From Gnetum montanum (taxonomy: Eukaryota; Streptophyta; Gnetopsida; Gnetales; Gnetaceae): a stretch of DNA of 62,772 bases. A program made the position numbers and the translations under genes. The notes under the pieces are model-generated. The model did no database searches. It worked only from the letters and a program-made list of their open reading frames with translations, and had not been told where the DNA came from. The stretch lies in contig MNCI01002120.1 in the NCBI GenBank assembly GCA_015680685.1, forward strand, positions 189,188 to 251,959. The letters are read 5' to 3'. The number at the start of each line of letters is the position of its first letter. The stretch's first letter is position 1. Shown here piece after piece: positions 1-10,699 of this stretch.

Positions 1-14
1 CAAGGGATCTAATA

Positions 15-190
15 TAGTTTGCCTATAGGTATATCTTCAGATATATAGTCAACATGATACATTAGAGAAATTAGAAAAATATAACAATGTGTAAAGTATA
101 ACTTGAATTGACAATCTCTTGCCTAGTAAGATAATGAGCTAATCACTTAAACTGCCTATCATTGGCTACATGATTAATAATAGTTGGGAC
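15..190 (-). repeat. degenerate SINE-like copy
   Basis: This segment matches 415-580 and, more weakly, the better SINE-like copies at 682-829 and 1268-1430. It has the shared block GGTATATCTTCAGATATATAG, read on the opposite strand as the element's tail, and an eroded A-box region near 135-150. No intact B box is visible. It may instead be an unrelated repeat sharing the tail. Confidence 0.35.
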
Positions 191-414
191 ATGGGATAAA
201 ATTTGAAGTGGTCAATGCTTATCAAAGGGTATTTTGTCTATAAAATAAATTAAAAATAAAAAAAGGTTTTTTACTATAATGCATTTTTTTAAAAAAATCC
301 TAAAATAAGCCATCATCATCTTGTAGTGTGAATTGAAATCATAATATATATTTATTAAATATATTTTTTGGAGTGCCTGTCAATTTCTATGCTTGGTTGG
401 GGATGTTAGAACCT

Positions 415-580
415 TAAAAATTGACTATAAGTATATCCTAAGATATATAACCAACATTATACTAGAATTTTAAAGGAATATAGCAATGTCTTAAGTGTTA
501 CTTGAACTAGTAAACTTTTGTTTAACAAGACACTAAACTAAGTACTTGAGCCACTTATCACTAGCGAGGATTGATAATAG
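415..580 (-). repeat. degenerate SINE-like copy
   Basis: This is the second copy of the 15-190 sequence, in the same orientation. It shares the tail block (tatatcctaagatatata) and the stretch around 500-565 that corresponds to the reverse complement of a tRNA-like head. It is strongly diverged. Confidence 0.35.
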
Positions 581-596
581 TGTTATGGAAATATAA

Positions 597-665
597 ATGA
601 GGTGTAAGCCTAGTGTTAAGACTCTTGATTTGGAAACTTAAAGTTACTAGTTTACAATGGTAGGC
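597..665 (+). repeat. SINE head fragment
   Basis: The head sequence, with TAAGCCTAGTG followed by AAGACTCTTGATTTGGAAAC, matches the start of the copy at 1268-1430. It lies head to head with the minus-strand copy at 682-829, so the two form an inverted pair about 20 bp apart. Confidence 0.45.
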
Positions 666-681
666 AATAGTAGGGGGTTGG

Positions 682-829
682 AACATGAAATAATTCAAAT
701 ACAGGTACACCTCAAGATATATAGTCTACTTGGAACTTTATAACTCAACATTACCTACTAGAATTGAACTTATAACTCGAAGTTTCCAAATCAAGAATCT
801 TACCACTAAGTTAACACTTCACTTTTTAT
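682..829 (-). repeat. tRNA-derived SINE-like element
   Basis: Read on the minus strand it has an A-box-like TTAACTTAGTGG (803-814), then the family body TCTTGATTTGGAAAC, then a B-box-like AGTTCAATTC (761-770). It ends with the family tail (TATATCTTGAGGTGTACC and a TTCAATTATTTCA-like end). The spacing of A and B boxes suits an internal RNA polymerase III promoter. No poly(A) tail or target-site duplication could be assigned. Confidence 0.5.
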
Positions 830-1267
830 TTATTTATAATACTGAATTATAAAGTTCTAATTTGATTACATGTCTTAGGAGTAAATATTGTTCAAAAATT
901 AATTTGAGTTCCAACACAATGTAATGAAAACTTTATAAATTATTTAGGCATCTTTGTAATTTATTTCAATTGACTAAATCACAAATCTTAGAGAAGTTTA
1001 CAAAGCACAAAAATATTTTCTTATGTGGAACTTTTGCTCTATCAATAATATATTTTAAAATGAGGAGAAGGGAAGGTTGTCAACCTAAAAATAATATTAA
1101 TATTAACTAAAATTACTAGAGTACATCACATGCTTAATACGGAGTAGAAAAGTTTTTCTAATTTTAAGGATGTCTACTAAAGTGTACAACCTTATAATTC
1201 ATGCTTTGAAAAATAAAGGGAGAAAAATTAACTGTTTGTACAAAGGATGGTCTTAGTCCTAACAATA

Positions 1268-1430
1268 TTTGTAACAATGAGATGTTAGCCTAGTGGCAAG
1301 ACTCTTGATTTGGAAACTCTAAGTGATGGATCCAATTTTGATGAGAAGTGTTGAGTTATAAAGTTTTATGTGGACTATATATCTTCGGGTGTACCCATGT
1401 TTCAATTATTTCAAGTTCCAATACCTCTAA
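1268..1430 (+). repeat. tRNA-derived SINE-like element
   Basis: TTAGCCTAGTGG (1285-1296) fits the A-box consensus TRGCNNAGTGG. It is followed by the shared body AGACTCTTGATTTGGAAAC and the shared tail TATATATCTTCGGGTGTACC, ending in TTTCAATTATTTCAAG. The B box is degenerate in this copy (around 1328-1338). Copies with the same order of blocks lie at 682-829, 14935-15095 and 62560-62685. Confidence 0.55.
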
Positions 1431-2280
1431 CAACATTGGCATCATTCTCAACATTTGTAATTGAGTTTAAACAGCAAAAGGATTCTTAGTTGCATCTAAA
1501 TTTTCCCATTAGTCATCTTAACATGAAAATGGCTTACATAGTTAATCTCCTCCCAATAAAACCTTTTTCATTTTTATGAAATTTTGTTACATCTCAATAA
1601 ACTGAAAGGAATTGTTGAATAAATAAAAAAGGATCATTACCTAGAAGCTCAATGCTCATCCTACCAAGGTTGTTTCCTACAAGGGTTGGAAGTGAAGTGA
1701 AAGCCCAACCTCTTTTGAGTGGCTACATCAAAGCTTAAAATAAGGTCTTACAATTTGAGAAAGAAGTACCTTGTTATCAAATTAGGGAGAACCTAAATGA
1801 CAACAAAGCATAAATAATTAGGAGAAAATTAACCGGAAATCATCTTTAAAACTTTAATAATTGCTAAAATTTTAAATTATTATAATTATCAATAGTTATA
1901 TTTTAATATTAATAAACTTTGGCATTGCCATCTCTAACAAAAAGAACTTCAAGTACCAAGAATGTCGCTTGACAACTTTGTTACACATTGTTTACATAAT
2001 TTACTAAACTTATCAATGTGTCTATTAACAATAGTTCTTCTGCAATCATTGGAGTGTAGTTTGATTGAAGTTTATTAGTCTACCTACCTGTTTGGTCACT
2101 ATTTCAGCAGCTTGCTTACAAAGTTTATCAGAAAATTCAAGGAGTATTTATTTATCAAAGAATTTATAAAGAAAATATTTATGTACCGCTCCAATATCTA
2201 GCATCCCAAAGTTTATGAGGAAACTCACTAAATATTTATTTATAGAAGCGTTTCAACCCAAATATTTACGTACTGCCAAG
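1431..2280. other. AT-rich intergenic DNA, nothing recognised
   Basis: No open frame, terminal repeat or RNA gene could be supported here. The sequence is AT-rich with scattered stops in all frames. Confidence 0.6.
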
Positions 2281-3250
2281 ATGTCTGCCTCACGAGTGGT
2301 AACCGATTTGAGTTTCAACGTTCAAGATTAATAATGGTGGCCATATAGCATCGTTATACTTCATAAGTTCATGTCCACGAGTCTAAAGTGATGTAGTGTT
2401 TGCAGTTTTCCAAAGGGATACAGTACGATGGATATTCATATTTTGAAGGAAGGCTATGCGATAAGTTAGTGTTACATAATCAAAATCAGAAACCCAAACA
2501 ATGAAACGCTGCTCCTCTATACTCTACTCTGAAGACGGGGTTGTTAAGTTTGACTACAGCGTAAGAAGAACCATGCTCCATGGGCCAATACCTGGCACGG
2601 CCGTCCCACAGTCGTATCACGTACTCTCTGTTGCAGTCAAAAGATGGGTCTGTAACAAACATGGCTTTGGAATATGGTCTTTGAAAAATAAAAGGTTACA
2701 GATGCTATGCTAACCTTCAAAGCCAAGCATGCACATTTTTGCAGTTTCTAAAGAGTAAAGAAGCAACTGTGATTTTCAGAAGAAAATTAAATTACAGAAT
2801 GTTTCATAACCAGGATAGACGTGTAAGTAATTGAAACACTTGTTAGCTTGTTAGCTTTCCCTGTGCCTTTAGAAAATAGATTGCAGAATGCTTCAGACGG
2901 GAAAGTAATTGAAACACTTTTCGCTTTCACTGTGGCTCTAGATCCGCATATTTTAATTGAAACCCGTACTTTCCACTTTCACTGTAGCGGATATGGCTTT
3001 AGAAAATAGGATGTTCCGCATATTTTTTTCCCCTTCACTGTAGCGAATCTATCTTTGGCAATAGTACGTTATGAATACTATGCTAAGCTTCAAAGCTAAG
3101 AATACGCATTTTGCCATTTTCTAGGAAGACAGAATCAGAGCACAGAAATCTAGAAGTCTGTTCAGAGCACAGAAATCTAGAAGTCTGTTCGGCCCTTTAA
3201 GATCTCAGATTCTGCTTTTGCTTTAAATTTATAGCTTGAATTTATCTTCC
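2281..3250. other. unassigned segment with duplicated modules
   Basis: This stretch is less AT-rich than its surroundings and contains several imperfect repeats of itself. The block CTATGCTAACCTTCAAAGCCAAG (given here only as its start at about 2705) recurs near 3080. A module reading TTTCACTGTRGC plus TTTAGAAAATAG occurs about four times between 2850 and 3050. A 70-codon frame at 2501-2713 has no recognisable domain and no conserved copy to compare, so I do not call it a gene. It could be the remains of an untranslated region or an unknown repeat. Confidence 0.4.
3135..3188. repeat. 27-bp perfect tandem duplication
   Basis: Two identical 27-bp units, 3135-3161 and 3162-3188, begin TCAGAGCACAGAAATC. 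The lack of differences points to a recent slippage or repair event. Confidence 0.85.
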
Positions 3251-3656
3251 ACACGCAAACAAAATTCGAACAGGTTAAACTCTTAAATTGATTATTAAAA
3301 TGAAGTTGATCTATTTACTACAAAAGAGCACGTGCAATGGTTATGATTTCTGATTTATATAACTATCATGCAACAAAAATGTTACTGAGAAATTTGAGGA
3401 AATTTTCATCGGCATTTACATATTAGCAATGTTTGTGTTCTGTGGAGCCAAGCCAATCACTTTTTCATAGAGTGGATTCATTCGTGATCTTTCCTTACGT
3501 CCACAACTACTGAAGGAGGTGCTTCCTCTAACTTTTCCAAGATAACACCAACAAAAGAAAAGCTGCACAAGAAAAAAAACCATTGTACATACAAATATTG
3601 AAGTGAAAATATTTTATTAGTCATGGAAGAAATTTCAAAGGTTTTGCAAATAAACC

Positions 3657-3688
3657 AAAATACTTTTTACAAGGTTTTAAGATGTTTC
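3657..3688. repeat. left flanking direct repeat of the LINE (putative TSD)
   Basis: AAAATACTTTTTACAAGGTT and the following bases recur at 14677-14708, with one mismatch over about 31 bp. The two copies bracket the LINE, as expected for a long target-site duplication made by target-primed reverse transcription. The LINE 3' end should lie next to this copy, but no clear poly(A) (poly(T) on this strand) is present. Confidence 0.5.
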
Positions 3689-4443
3689 TTTTGCGATAAT
3701 AAACTTAAATAATATATATTTATTACAAAGAAACCTAACTTATATATTATGAAATTGAAATTGAAACTGATTTATTAACATTTGCAGGCCCAAAGGATTT
3801 GCCAGTACATTCATGTTATGAAGAACAACTAACTCAATAAAGTGGCCAACCACCACAAGATGTATCAAAAACAAATCATACAACTTATTAGTAGTAATAT
3901 TGTATTTCTACCTCAAATGACCTATCACATGGTAACTAAGAAAAACACGTTGCTCATCGTCAAGGGCTTCCCCTTGGCATGTGAATCCATCTTCCCTTTT
4001 CAATCCTTAGATGATGTAAACTCAAACAGAGCTTGTTGATAAAACTACAAGCTCGAATTTGGATATTGGCCATAAGATACTGGACTGCTGAATCTAAAGA
4101 ATTACCTTTAATATGCTCTAAGTAGAAATTTTTTCTTTTCTTCAGTATTTGATCATAACCTTGTTAATATCTAATGTTTTACTAATTTCCGAATATGTTT
4201 AGGATTATTTTGCATCACCCCCATTAAGATATTCCAAGTTTTGAGCCATTGTATTCCCTAAAAATACCAACCGTTTTCTCTTGTACTTTCAAAGACTTTT
4301 TTTAGAAAACTTTGGATGCTCTAATTTTAAGAGTTTTTAAGTATAAGCAATAAATTGATAGAGAATTGAAGCTTCTAGGGGAAGCACATCACACTCCAAA
4401 AGCTACATGGAATAAGCTGTCTAAGGTTTTACTTGCAATTCAT
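3689..4443 (-). other. probable LINE 3' non-coding region
   Basis: The segment lies between the putative left TSD and the last recognisable LINE coding sequence. It has no recognisable coding content. A 65-codon plus-strand frame at 3842-4039 looks fortuitous. Its assignment to the LINE rests only on the flanking direct repeats. Confidence 0.4.
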
Positions 4444-5359
4444 CTAATAAAAAAATCTGTTACACTCTTTCAATAGCCTACTAGTTTTTTGCATTGAGAC
4501 TTGGTCCCCACACTTCACACCCATACAATACAGTTGGATAAATGATAGATTGGAAGAATTATTTCCTACTAATGCCTTGCATTTGCTTTTAATTGTATAT
4601 AGAGCTTTAATTCCTCCTGCTATTCTTTCTTTGACACATTTATCCCATCTGTAGTTGTTTCCACAATGAAGCCCCAAGTATCTAAAGGAGTTCATAATTT
4701 CTTTTTTTGGTAGATCCCAAAATAAAACTAAAATTTATATTTCTGATACCCCATATCATCATTTTTGTTTTTTCCATATTAACCTTCAGACCCAAACTCA
4801 ATGAAAGACAAAAGTTTTCTAACACTTGTAAGATATTATGCATACCTTATTTATATGTTGAAATTAATGCATCATCATTTATATATAGAAGTAGGTGTAT
4901 TGTTTGAGATCTTAGTTTTATAACATGCTCTTGATCACCTTTACATAACCAATCTTGTAATTCATCAATAAAGAGATTGAAGAGAGTTAGAGATAAAGGA
5001 CAACCTTGCTTTACTCCAATTCTACTCTAAAACTAAAATTTATCCTCTGATATACTATCCTCGACCTCAATTATGACTTCCTCATACAACTTTTGAGTTA
5101 CTACTATTAACTTTGTAGGAATTCCTAAATAATTAAGTCACTCCTATAACTTTGTTCAGACCACTAAGTCATATGCTTTTACAAAATCAACAAAACAAAT
5201 GAAAATTTCTTTGTTGGGCTTTTTTGCAATTTCTATACAATATCAAAGAGTAATTAAATGATCAATACTGGATTGGTTTTGTGTGAAGCCTAGCTAGCAA
5301 ATTGCCCTTTTATTATTAATTTCTACCCAAGTGCCTAATCCTTTTTCAAGAAGCGTTCC
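4444..5359 (-). pseudogene. LINE (non-LTR) reverse transcriptase, C-terminal part, decayed
   Basis: Reading the minus strand from 5359 downwards, conserved non-LTR RT blocks appear in order: CFVDFVKAYD near 5180 (the FVDFKKAFD block), GVKQGCPLSLTLFNLFIDEL near 4980 (RT domain 4), and LLYINDDALIS near 4880. In that last block the catalytic YADD is disrupted to Y-I-N-D-D. A thumb region with YLGLHCGNNYRWDKCVKERI and a block resembling LLYGCEVWG follows, near 4530-4695. Several stops interrupt the frame. The N-terminal part lies at 14084-14676, displaced by the gypsy insertion. The style resembles RTE or jockey-like elements rather than typical plant L1, but the clade is uncertain. Confidence 0.85.
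5355..5359. repeat. left TSD (GTTCC) of the inverted gypsy insertion
   Basis: GTTCC at 5355-5359 pairs with GTGCC at 14079-14083. Joining the LINE halves with one copy restores an uninterrupted LINE reading frame (peptide KLLGTLLEKGLG), which supports both the TSD and the exact insertion boundaries. Confidence 0.7.
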
Positions 5360-6232
5360 TAATGAGTCATGATTTGACTGGCTCTGATATCGGATATTTG
5401 ATATTAGAGCTTCGACATCAGATACCTAATGTTGGAGCCTAGGATGCAATGTCGAATATGCAATATTGTGAAGTATATGCCAGCCTATAAATATAGGCTT
5501 TGGGCTCATAGGTTTTCATAGTTTTTTTTGTTATAGATAGTGAAGCTTTTGCAATTTGTTTTCTCCATAGTTAGAATATTTTCTAAGTGCCTGTAGCAGG
5601 AGTCTGAGTGTGTATGGATCTTTATTCAAGCACTAATGTACCTAAGCACAATAGTGTGATGGGAATAAAAATGAACCCTTTTGATCATCCTTGTAGCATT
5701 GAGAGTAGATGAATGTTTCCTTAATGCATTTAATATTTATGTACTTTATTTTCATGCACTTCACTTTAATGCACTTCAATTAAGTAGTTAATTTTCAGTT
5801 GTTAATGAACACAAGTATGACCACCTTGAGCATACATGTAGCACTTGGTAACCCATAAATGCTTAACTCTTAGTAGCCCTGTAGTGCTATACGTGTTCAG
5901 AATGTGTCTCGAAAGTGGGAATGGGTACTTGTGTTAGGCTAGTTAGGAAGTAGATGAATTATATCCTAAATTACTCTACTTTCCATTCTTATTATAGGCG
6001 ATTAAACTTACAAAACAGAAAATGATAAAAATCATATACCTCAATTACACTTAATCATATACTTGTACTTCATGAATGGAACTCAGAAGACAACGAACAT
6101 TCCTAATGCCCATTTTACTTCCTAGAGAAGTAGTGCATTCAAGAACTATAAGTTCATGGAATTCAATCGGATGATGTGTGAATGCCTTAGTGATTCGTAT
6201 GGTTTGGCGTAGGGGTATCTCACTACTCATCA
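5360..6232 (+). mobile_element. LTR of part A (family with TGATGAGTCATG end)
   Basis: The 873-bp LTR starts TAATGAGTCATG (TG changed to TA) and ends CACTACTCATCA directly before the PBS. U3 contains GATATC-type palindromic half-sites (5385-5470) just upstream of a TATA box, TATAAATA, at 5486-5493. The partner LTR is at 13250-14078, inverted. Confidence 0.85.
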
Positions 6233-6233
6233 T

Positions 6234-6251
6234 TGGTGCCATTTCCAGGGA
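6234..6251 (+). promoter_or_regulatory. primer-binding site (tRNA-Asp type), part A
   Basis: TGGTGCCATTTCCAGGGA begins two bases after the LTR. It is a mutated form of the complement of the plant tRNA-Asp 3' end (TGGCGCCGTTGCCGGGGA), the primer class used by Athila-like gypsy elements. Confidence 0.8.
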
Positions 6252-6393
6252 CCTTTTAGTTGTTTCATGCACTATTTAAGATTTAGTAAAAATTATTTAA
6301 AATCATTGGAATGAACCCTAGAGTCATATCATATCTTAAGATAACTACAAAAGTATTTAGAAGCACACTATGCTTTTTATTTTCTAACATAAT

Positions 6394-7833
6394 ATGTCTT
6401 CTGTTCATAGGAGCGATTCTTTGTCCAAGTTTGATGAAGTTCATTAGTTGGTGCCTCAACAATACCAAGTGGTATATGCTCATCCTAATGAGTATGTACC
6501 AAATTTCACCATCATCCTACACTAGGATGAACAGCTACGGTGGCGTGACATGGAGGGCAACATCATGTTGCCTCCCGATCAATTCATTCTTACAATGCTC
6601 TAACAAATGCTTATATAATGGGGTCTCCAGGAACTTCATGCTGAGTATGTTGTGCAAGATATTGACGCCAGGGATTATCATCCCACCAAAGCATAACATC
6701 TACAGGATTGAGAACTAGAATAACATCATGAATCTATGAAGGGAAAAGGATTTAATGATTCCCCATTCTTGCTATATCAAAAAGATGGTGGTGAGTCATT
6801 CTCTAGGGGTTTTCCATTTAGTGAAATTCCTTTGTTTGACATTGGTGAAAAAGGTCAAAACCAGAACTTGCAGTTCACAATTCACAATCTTGGTTCTGGT
6901 AAAAATGGATCCAATGACTAAGAGGGATCCAAAGAGGCAAGTGAAGGCAAGGATGTAGACAAGAAACAAGATCGTGATTGTGGTCACGATCACTAGGGAG
7001 GTGGTAGTAGGCATCTTGATGGTGCTAGTCCTCCTTTCTCTTCACCTTCATCATCATCATCATCATCTTCTAGCTTTTATCACAATTGCAAGGGGCATGA
7101 CTCTGATGGAGGTGACCAAAATAACTGATGGGATCAAAATGATTAACAGGACCATCAAGCAAAGCAAGACCAAGGGAATGGACATTCAAGAGAGGCACAT
7201 CCCCATGAATGAAGGGATAGTAGAGGGCATTGTAGGCACCAAAATCAAGACCTCGATGAGCATTTGCTTGCTATCCAAAGCATGTTAAACATCATAGAGG
7301 CAATATGAATTTCAACAAGGCATGTAAAGGATAGTTGGATCAAAAGACTAAACATGAATGATATTCCTTGATTTGAAGGGGGATCTAACTTAGATCTGCA
7401 AAATGATCTCTAAGCTTTCCAAAATGCATGTGCCTTACAAAATATAGAGAATGAGTGGAAAAAGCTTAAGTTGTTCCCAAGGACACTCATTAAAGAAGCA
7501 GAGAACTTGTACTGATCCTTAGAATTGAAATGTATTAGATGATGGAGTACCATGCTTGAATTATTCAATGAAAAATATGAAACGTACTCTACAGTGTCCA
7601 ACTTGAGGAGGTAGATCCAAGGATGGAAACAAAGAACACATGAACCCTTGGAGGTTGCCATAGGCCAATACTATTCCTTAATATACAAATGTCCTAGCCA
7701 TGGTTATTCTCAACTGGATCAACTTCATCACATTGTAGACAAGCTTTGATATGAAACGAGAAGAACCCTTGGTGTTAATGCCCATGGTTAGTTAGCAGAA
7801 TTAAGTGCTTGTTTGATCCCAAGAATTAAGTTT
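6394..7833 (+). pseudogene. gag of part A, truncated and decayed
   Basis: The ATG at 6394 is in the same position relative to the PBS as in the other copies. The frame reads AHPNEYVPNFTIILH, then a stop, then DEQLRWRDMEGNIMLPP, matching gag of C1, C and D. A His/Ser-rich stretch encoded by a CAT microsatellite follows (7047-7066). The gag core is at about 7350-7810 (LKLFPRTLIKEAENLY and WSTMLELFNEKYETYS). There are many in-frame stops. The gene ends at the junction with part B; the zinc knuckle and protease are absent. Confidence 0.85.
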
Positions 7834-7866
7834 GGATATTGGAGCTAGTCAAATCATAACTTATCA
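7834..7866 (-). mobile_element. 33-bp U3 remnant of the 3' LTR of part B
   Basis: Read on the minus strand it is TGATAAGTTATGATTTGACT followed by AGCTCCAATATCC, matching the start of the LTR at 14078. It is preceded by the PPT-like tract (7867-7880). The rest of the 3' LTR is missing, and the sequence passes straight into gag of part A. Confidence 0.75.
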
Positions 7867-9990
7867 TACCCCCATGACTGAATGAAAACTTGTCCTTCAG
7901 TGAAGAAGGGAAGAAATGAGTTCCTTACAAAATATTGGGTAGGTATGGGATTATTGATTGACATACAAACTGACTCAAATGGAATAGAAAATTTTTTGAG
8001 TGTCCAAGTGTACAGATTTACAATCTTTTACAAAATTGGATGTTCATGATAAGAGAAGTGAACACCCTAGATAAAATTGACATCCACTCTTCTTGGTAGC
8101 TGAAGAGCAAGAGAGAAGATCCAACGATCATGAATGGTCCTCGTCATGTGATATAGTTGCATCATCCTTGGTGAAGATAGTCCTACTTCTAGTCCATGCT
8201 TCCCATTGCAATCACAAAAAAATCACAAATTAGTATGTAATGTGTAATACATAGTTATTAAGTACCTTGTCTCATCAGTGGTTACACTTGGCTAGGTTGT
8301 GATTATGGTAGATTGATTCCTTTAGTAGTGTTAGTGGGAAGACTGACAAATAGGGTAACATGAAAAAGTGTTCCAGTAAATTTGAAAAAGTTTAACACAA
8401 GAAAATATTTAAAGAGGGTGTAAGAATTTACAATAATAAAAAGGAAAGTATATTAAAAAAGGTTGTGAAGATGTGCACAATTAGATGTAATTGATGAGGT
8501 AAACAAAAGGATTTGATTGTAAGAGTATCTAAGGATAAAGAACTTAACTAACCTAATCAAAAGATATGCAAGTGGGTCCTCCCCAAAGCAGGCACAGGCC
8601 TTTTATGCCCTTGCATAACCCCAAACCAAGGAGTCAGTGGGCTTCATGGATGATTAACGATTATAAAAGGTTAAGTACAAAAAACCTAGAAGAAACTACC
8701 TAAGAATTTTGACACTTCAAACCAAGACATCGAACAAGAACATGAAACCAATAGTGAGGTGAAACATGGAAAGCATAGATGGATGAGAGAGAGTGGAATG
8801 GAGTTCCTGATTAAGGTGACATGATGTCCCTTGTGAATTTTATGGTTAAATGACTTGATAAAATCTATCCTTAGTTTAGACCAGAACCAACCATGTTCAA
8901 TGACTTCATATCACCATTCTAAGACTAGTCCACCCCCTTGAGATACAAGAGTGCTCCCATAGAATAGCCACCATTCCTTATTGGAGAAGAAAAGAGAAGT
9001 AGGAAGTGAGGATAAGCCTTAGTTAGAGGGGACCTTCAGGCATGGGTAACATGTCTTTCTAGTCCCATAACCAGTGGTTGTAGCCTATTTATTTTTTCTA
9101 AGGGGTGTGCTTTCAATTTCCATCATTATTGTTTTTCAATAAGAACCACACCATGCAAAGACTTATTCAACTTCCTATTATTGGTTGACATGGAATGGTA
9201 AGAAATTCATGAATGCACACATGCACCCAAGTAAGTAGAAAGGCATAAAGAATACAAAATACCCTTGAAGTCACACCCTGTTCAAAACTTTGAATCCTTT
9301 CTAAATCCAAAAACTATCAAAGTCACAGGTTCATTAAAGTTTTATTAATGAAAAAGAGACTGCACATTTCCAGAACAAGAAAAAGCATAGAGTTTGTAGA
9401 TGGGTGGATGTTGTGGACTCATTGCTTATTTCATGAAAAAGAAACCAGGTCCTAATTATTCATAACAAAATTTAAAGCTAGAATCTAGACACCAACAATC
9501 AAATAACTGAATAGTACATATCACCATCAAGCAACGAATTATCATTATGCTTGGCACTTATTAACAAAAAGTTAGAAAAACACACCAGAATAAAAAAAAA
9601 TATAAAAGAAAGTGTAAAATATTTAGGAAATAACAAATGTACTAACAATGACATAAAAAATTAGAAAAGATTAATAGCATGAAAACAAGATGTAAAATAA
9701 AGAATATGCAAAAAAAAAGTAAAAGTGGTAAAACAAAAATATGAAAAATTGAGGAGCTACTTATATAGTCAGCATGAATGGTCATCTTCTCCATGACTAA
9801 ATTTGAAGAGAGAGATGCGACATGTTGAACGTGGTTGTCCATCTACGAAGACATTTGTTGTTCTGGCCTATGTTGGCTCATGGAAAGGTTTTGTCTACTT
9901 TATCTTAACCAATGGCCTATTGTTTAGGTCCTCATCAAGTTTCATTCTTTTTGTGCTACTTGTAGAATTAGTTGTCAGTCACTAGGTGCC
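7867..9990 (-). other. 3' non-coding region of part B
   Basis: The region is homologous to the 3' regions of C, C1 and D. It holds the terminal PPT (7867-7880, minus-strand CAGTCATGGGGGTA), a hairpin with stems 8040-8046 and 8059-8065 and a 12-nt loop, and the conserved motif TGCTTTGGGGAGGACCCACT (minus strand, within 8571-8615). A degenerate internal copy of the PPT-like motif lies near 9788. The remainder is AT-rich with no supported ORF. There is no room for RT or integrase. Confidence 0.7.
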
Positions 9991-10089
9991 CTTTGGTTTA
10001 GTGGTTACTATGTATAGGCACTTGTGAATTTTAGGTTTAGTTGCACATTGGCTACAGGTGGCAGTGAATATGCTTTTGATGGACCATAA

Positions 10090-10690
10090 CTTTCATACAT
10101 ATTTGCACCCGGTATCACTATACATGATACATGGAACTTTCTTCCTCTTGATCAGCCCAAATTCATTCTCCCTAGAAATCTCCAAGGAGAGTTCATGGAT
10201 GCCTATTCTTGCATTAACAGTGCTTAGCTAAGCTCTTCCCATAATGAAAGGAAAGTCCTTGTTGCATTTGTTGACCTCAATTACTAGGAAGTTAGTAGGA
10301 CAAGACCACCCACCAAATAGTGGTCATAATGTTCTCCACTAGTCCTAAAGGAACAATGACAGATTGGTCTACTAACTCTAGATGAATGTCACTTTTCTTG
10401 AGAGGTGGTAGGTTCTAGGATTTGTACATTTCATAAGAAATGAGATTCATGCTTGAACTTGAATCAAGAAGAGCTTTGCATGGGTCATTTCTAGCAATTT
10501 GTAGGTAAATGAGAGGACTTCCAAGATCAGATAGTTTTTTTGGAAGATTACTAGCCTTAATCCAATCAAATATGGTGTGATTTATCATGACTGTGTGGGT
10601 TTGAGGAGATGTTTGATTTGAAGGAACCCCAATAGGGTTTAATGCATATGGTGGAGAAGAGACAAGGTGTTTGGCCACATTGGTCTATGA
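10090..10690 (-). pseudogene. retropepsin-like protease of part B
   Basis: Minus-strand reading gives KALLDSSSSMNLISYEMYKS (active-site D-S-G changed to D-S-S), followed by strand and flap segments and a block equivalent to FPIIMGRAWLS near 10230. LSLEIS and KKVPCIMYSD come next, as in C1. Frames are broken. The gene sits between gag and the 3' non-coding region, the same order as in C, C1 and D. Confidence 0.8.
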
Positions 10691-10699
10691 GGGCTTTTT

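Noticed and set aside
2501-2713. 70-codon frame as a host gene
   Set aside because: No recognisable domain, no start or splice context, and the surrounding sequence is made of repeated modules.
6311-6718. 135-codon plus-strand frame
   Set aside because: It is a shifted frame over gag of part A. The true gag reading (AHPNEYVPNF and so on) lies in another frame and matches the other elements.
7047-7066. CAT microsatellite as an independent feature
   Set aside because: It encodes the His/Ser-rich part of gag and recurs at the same position in part B (about 12418), so it belongs to the gag sequence.
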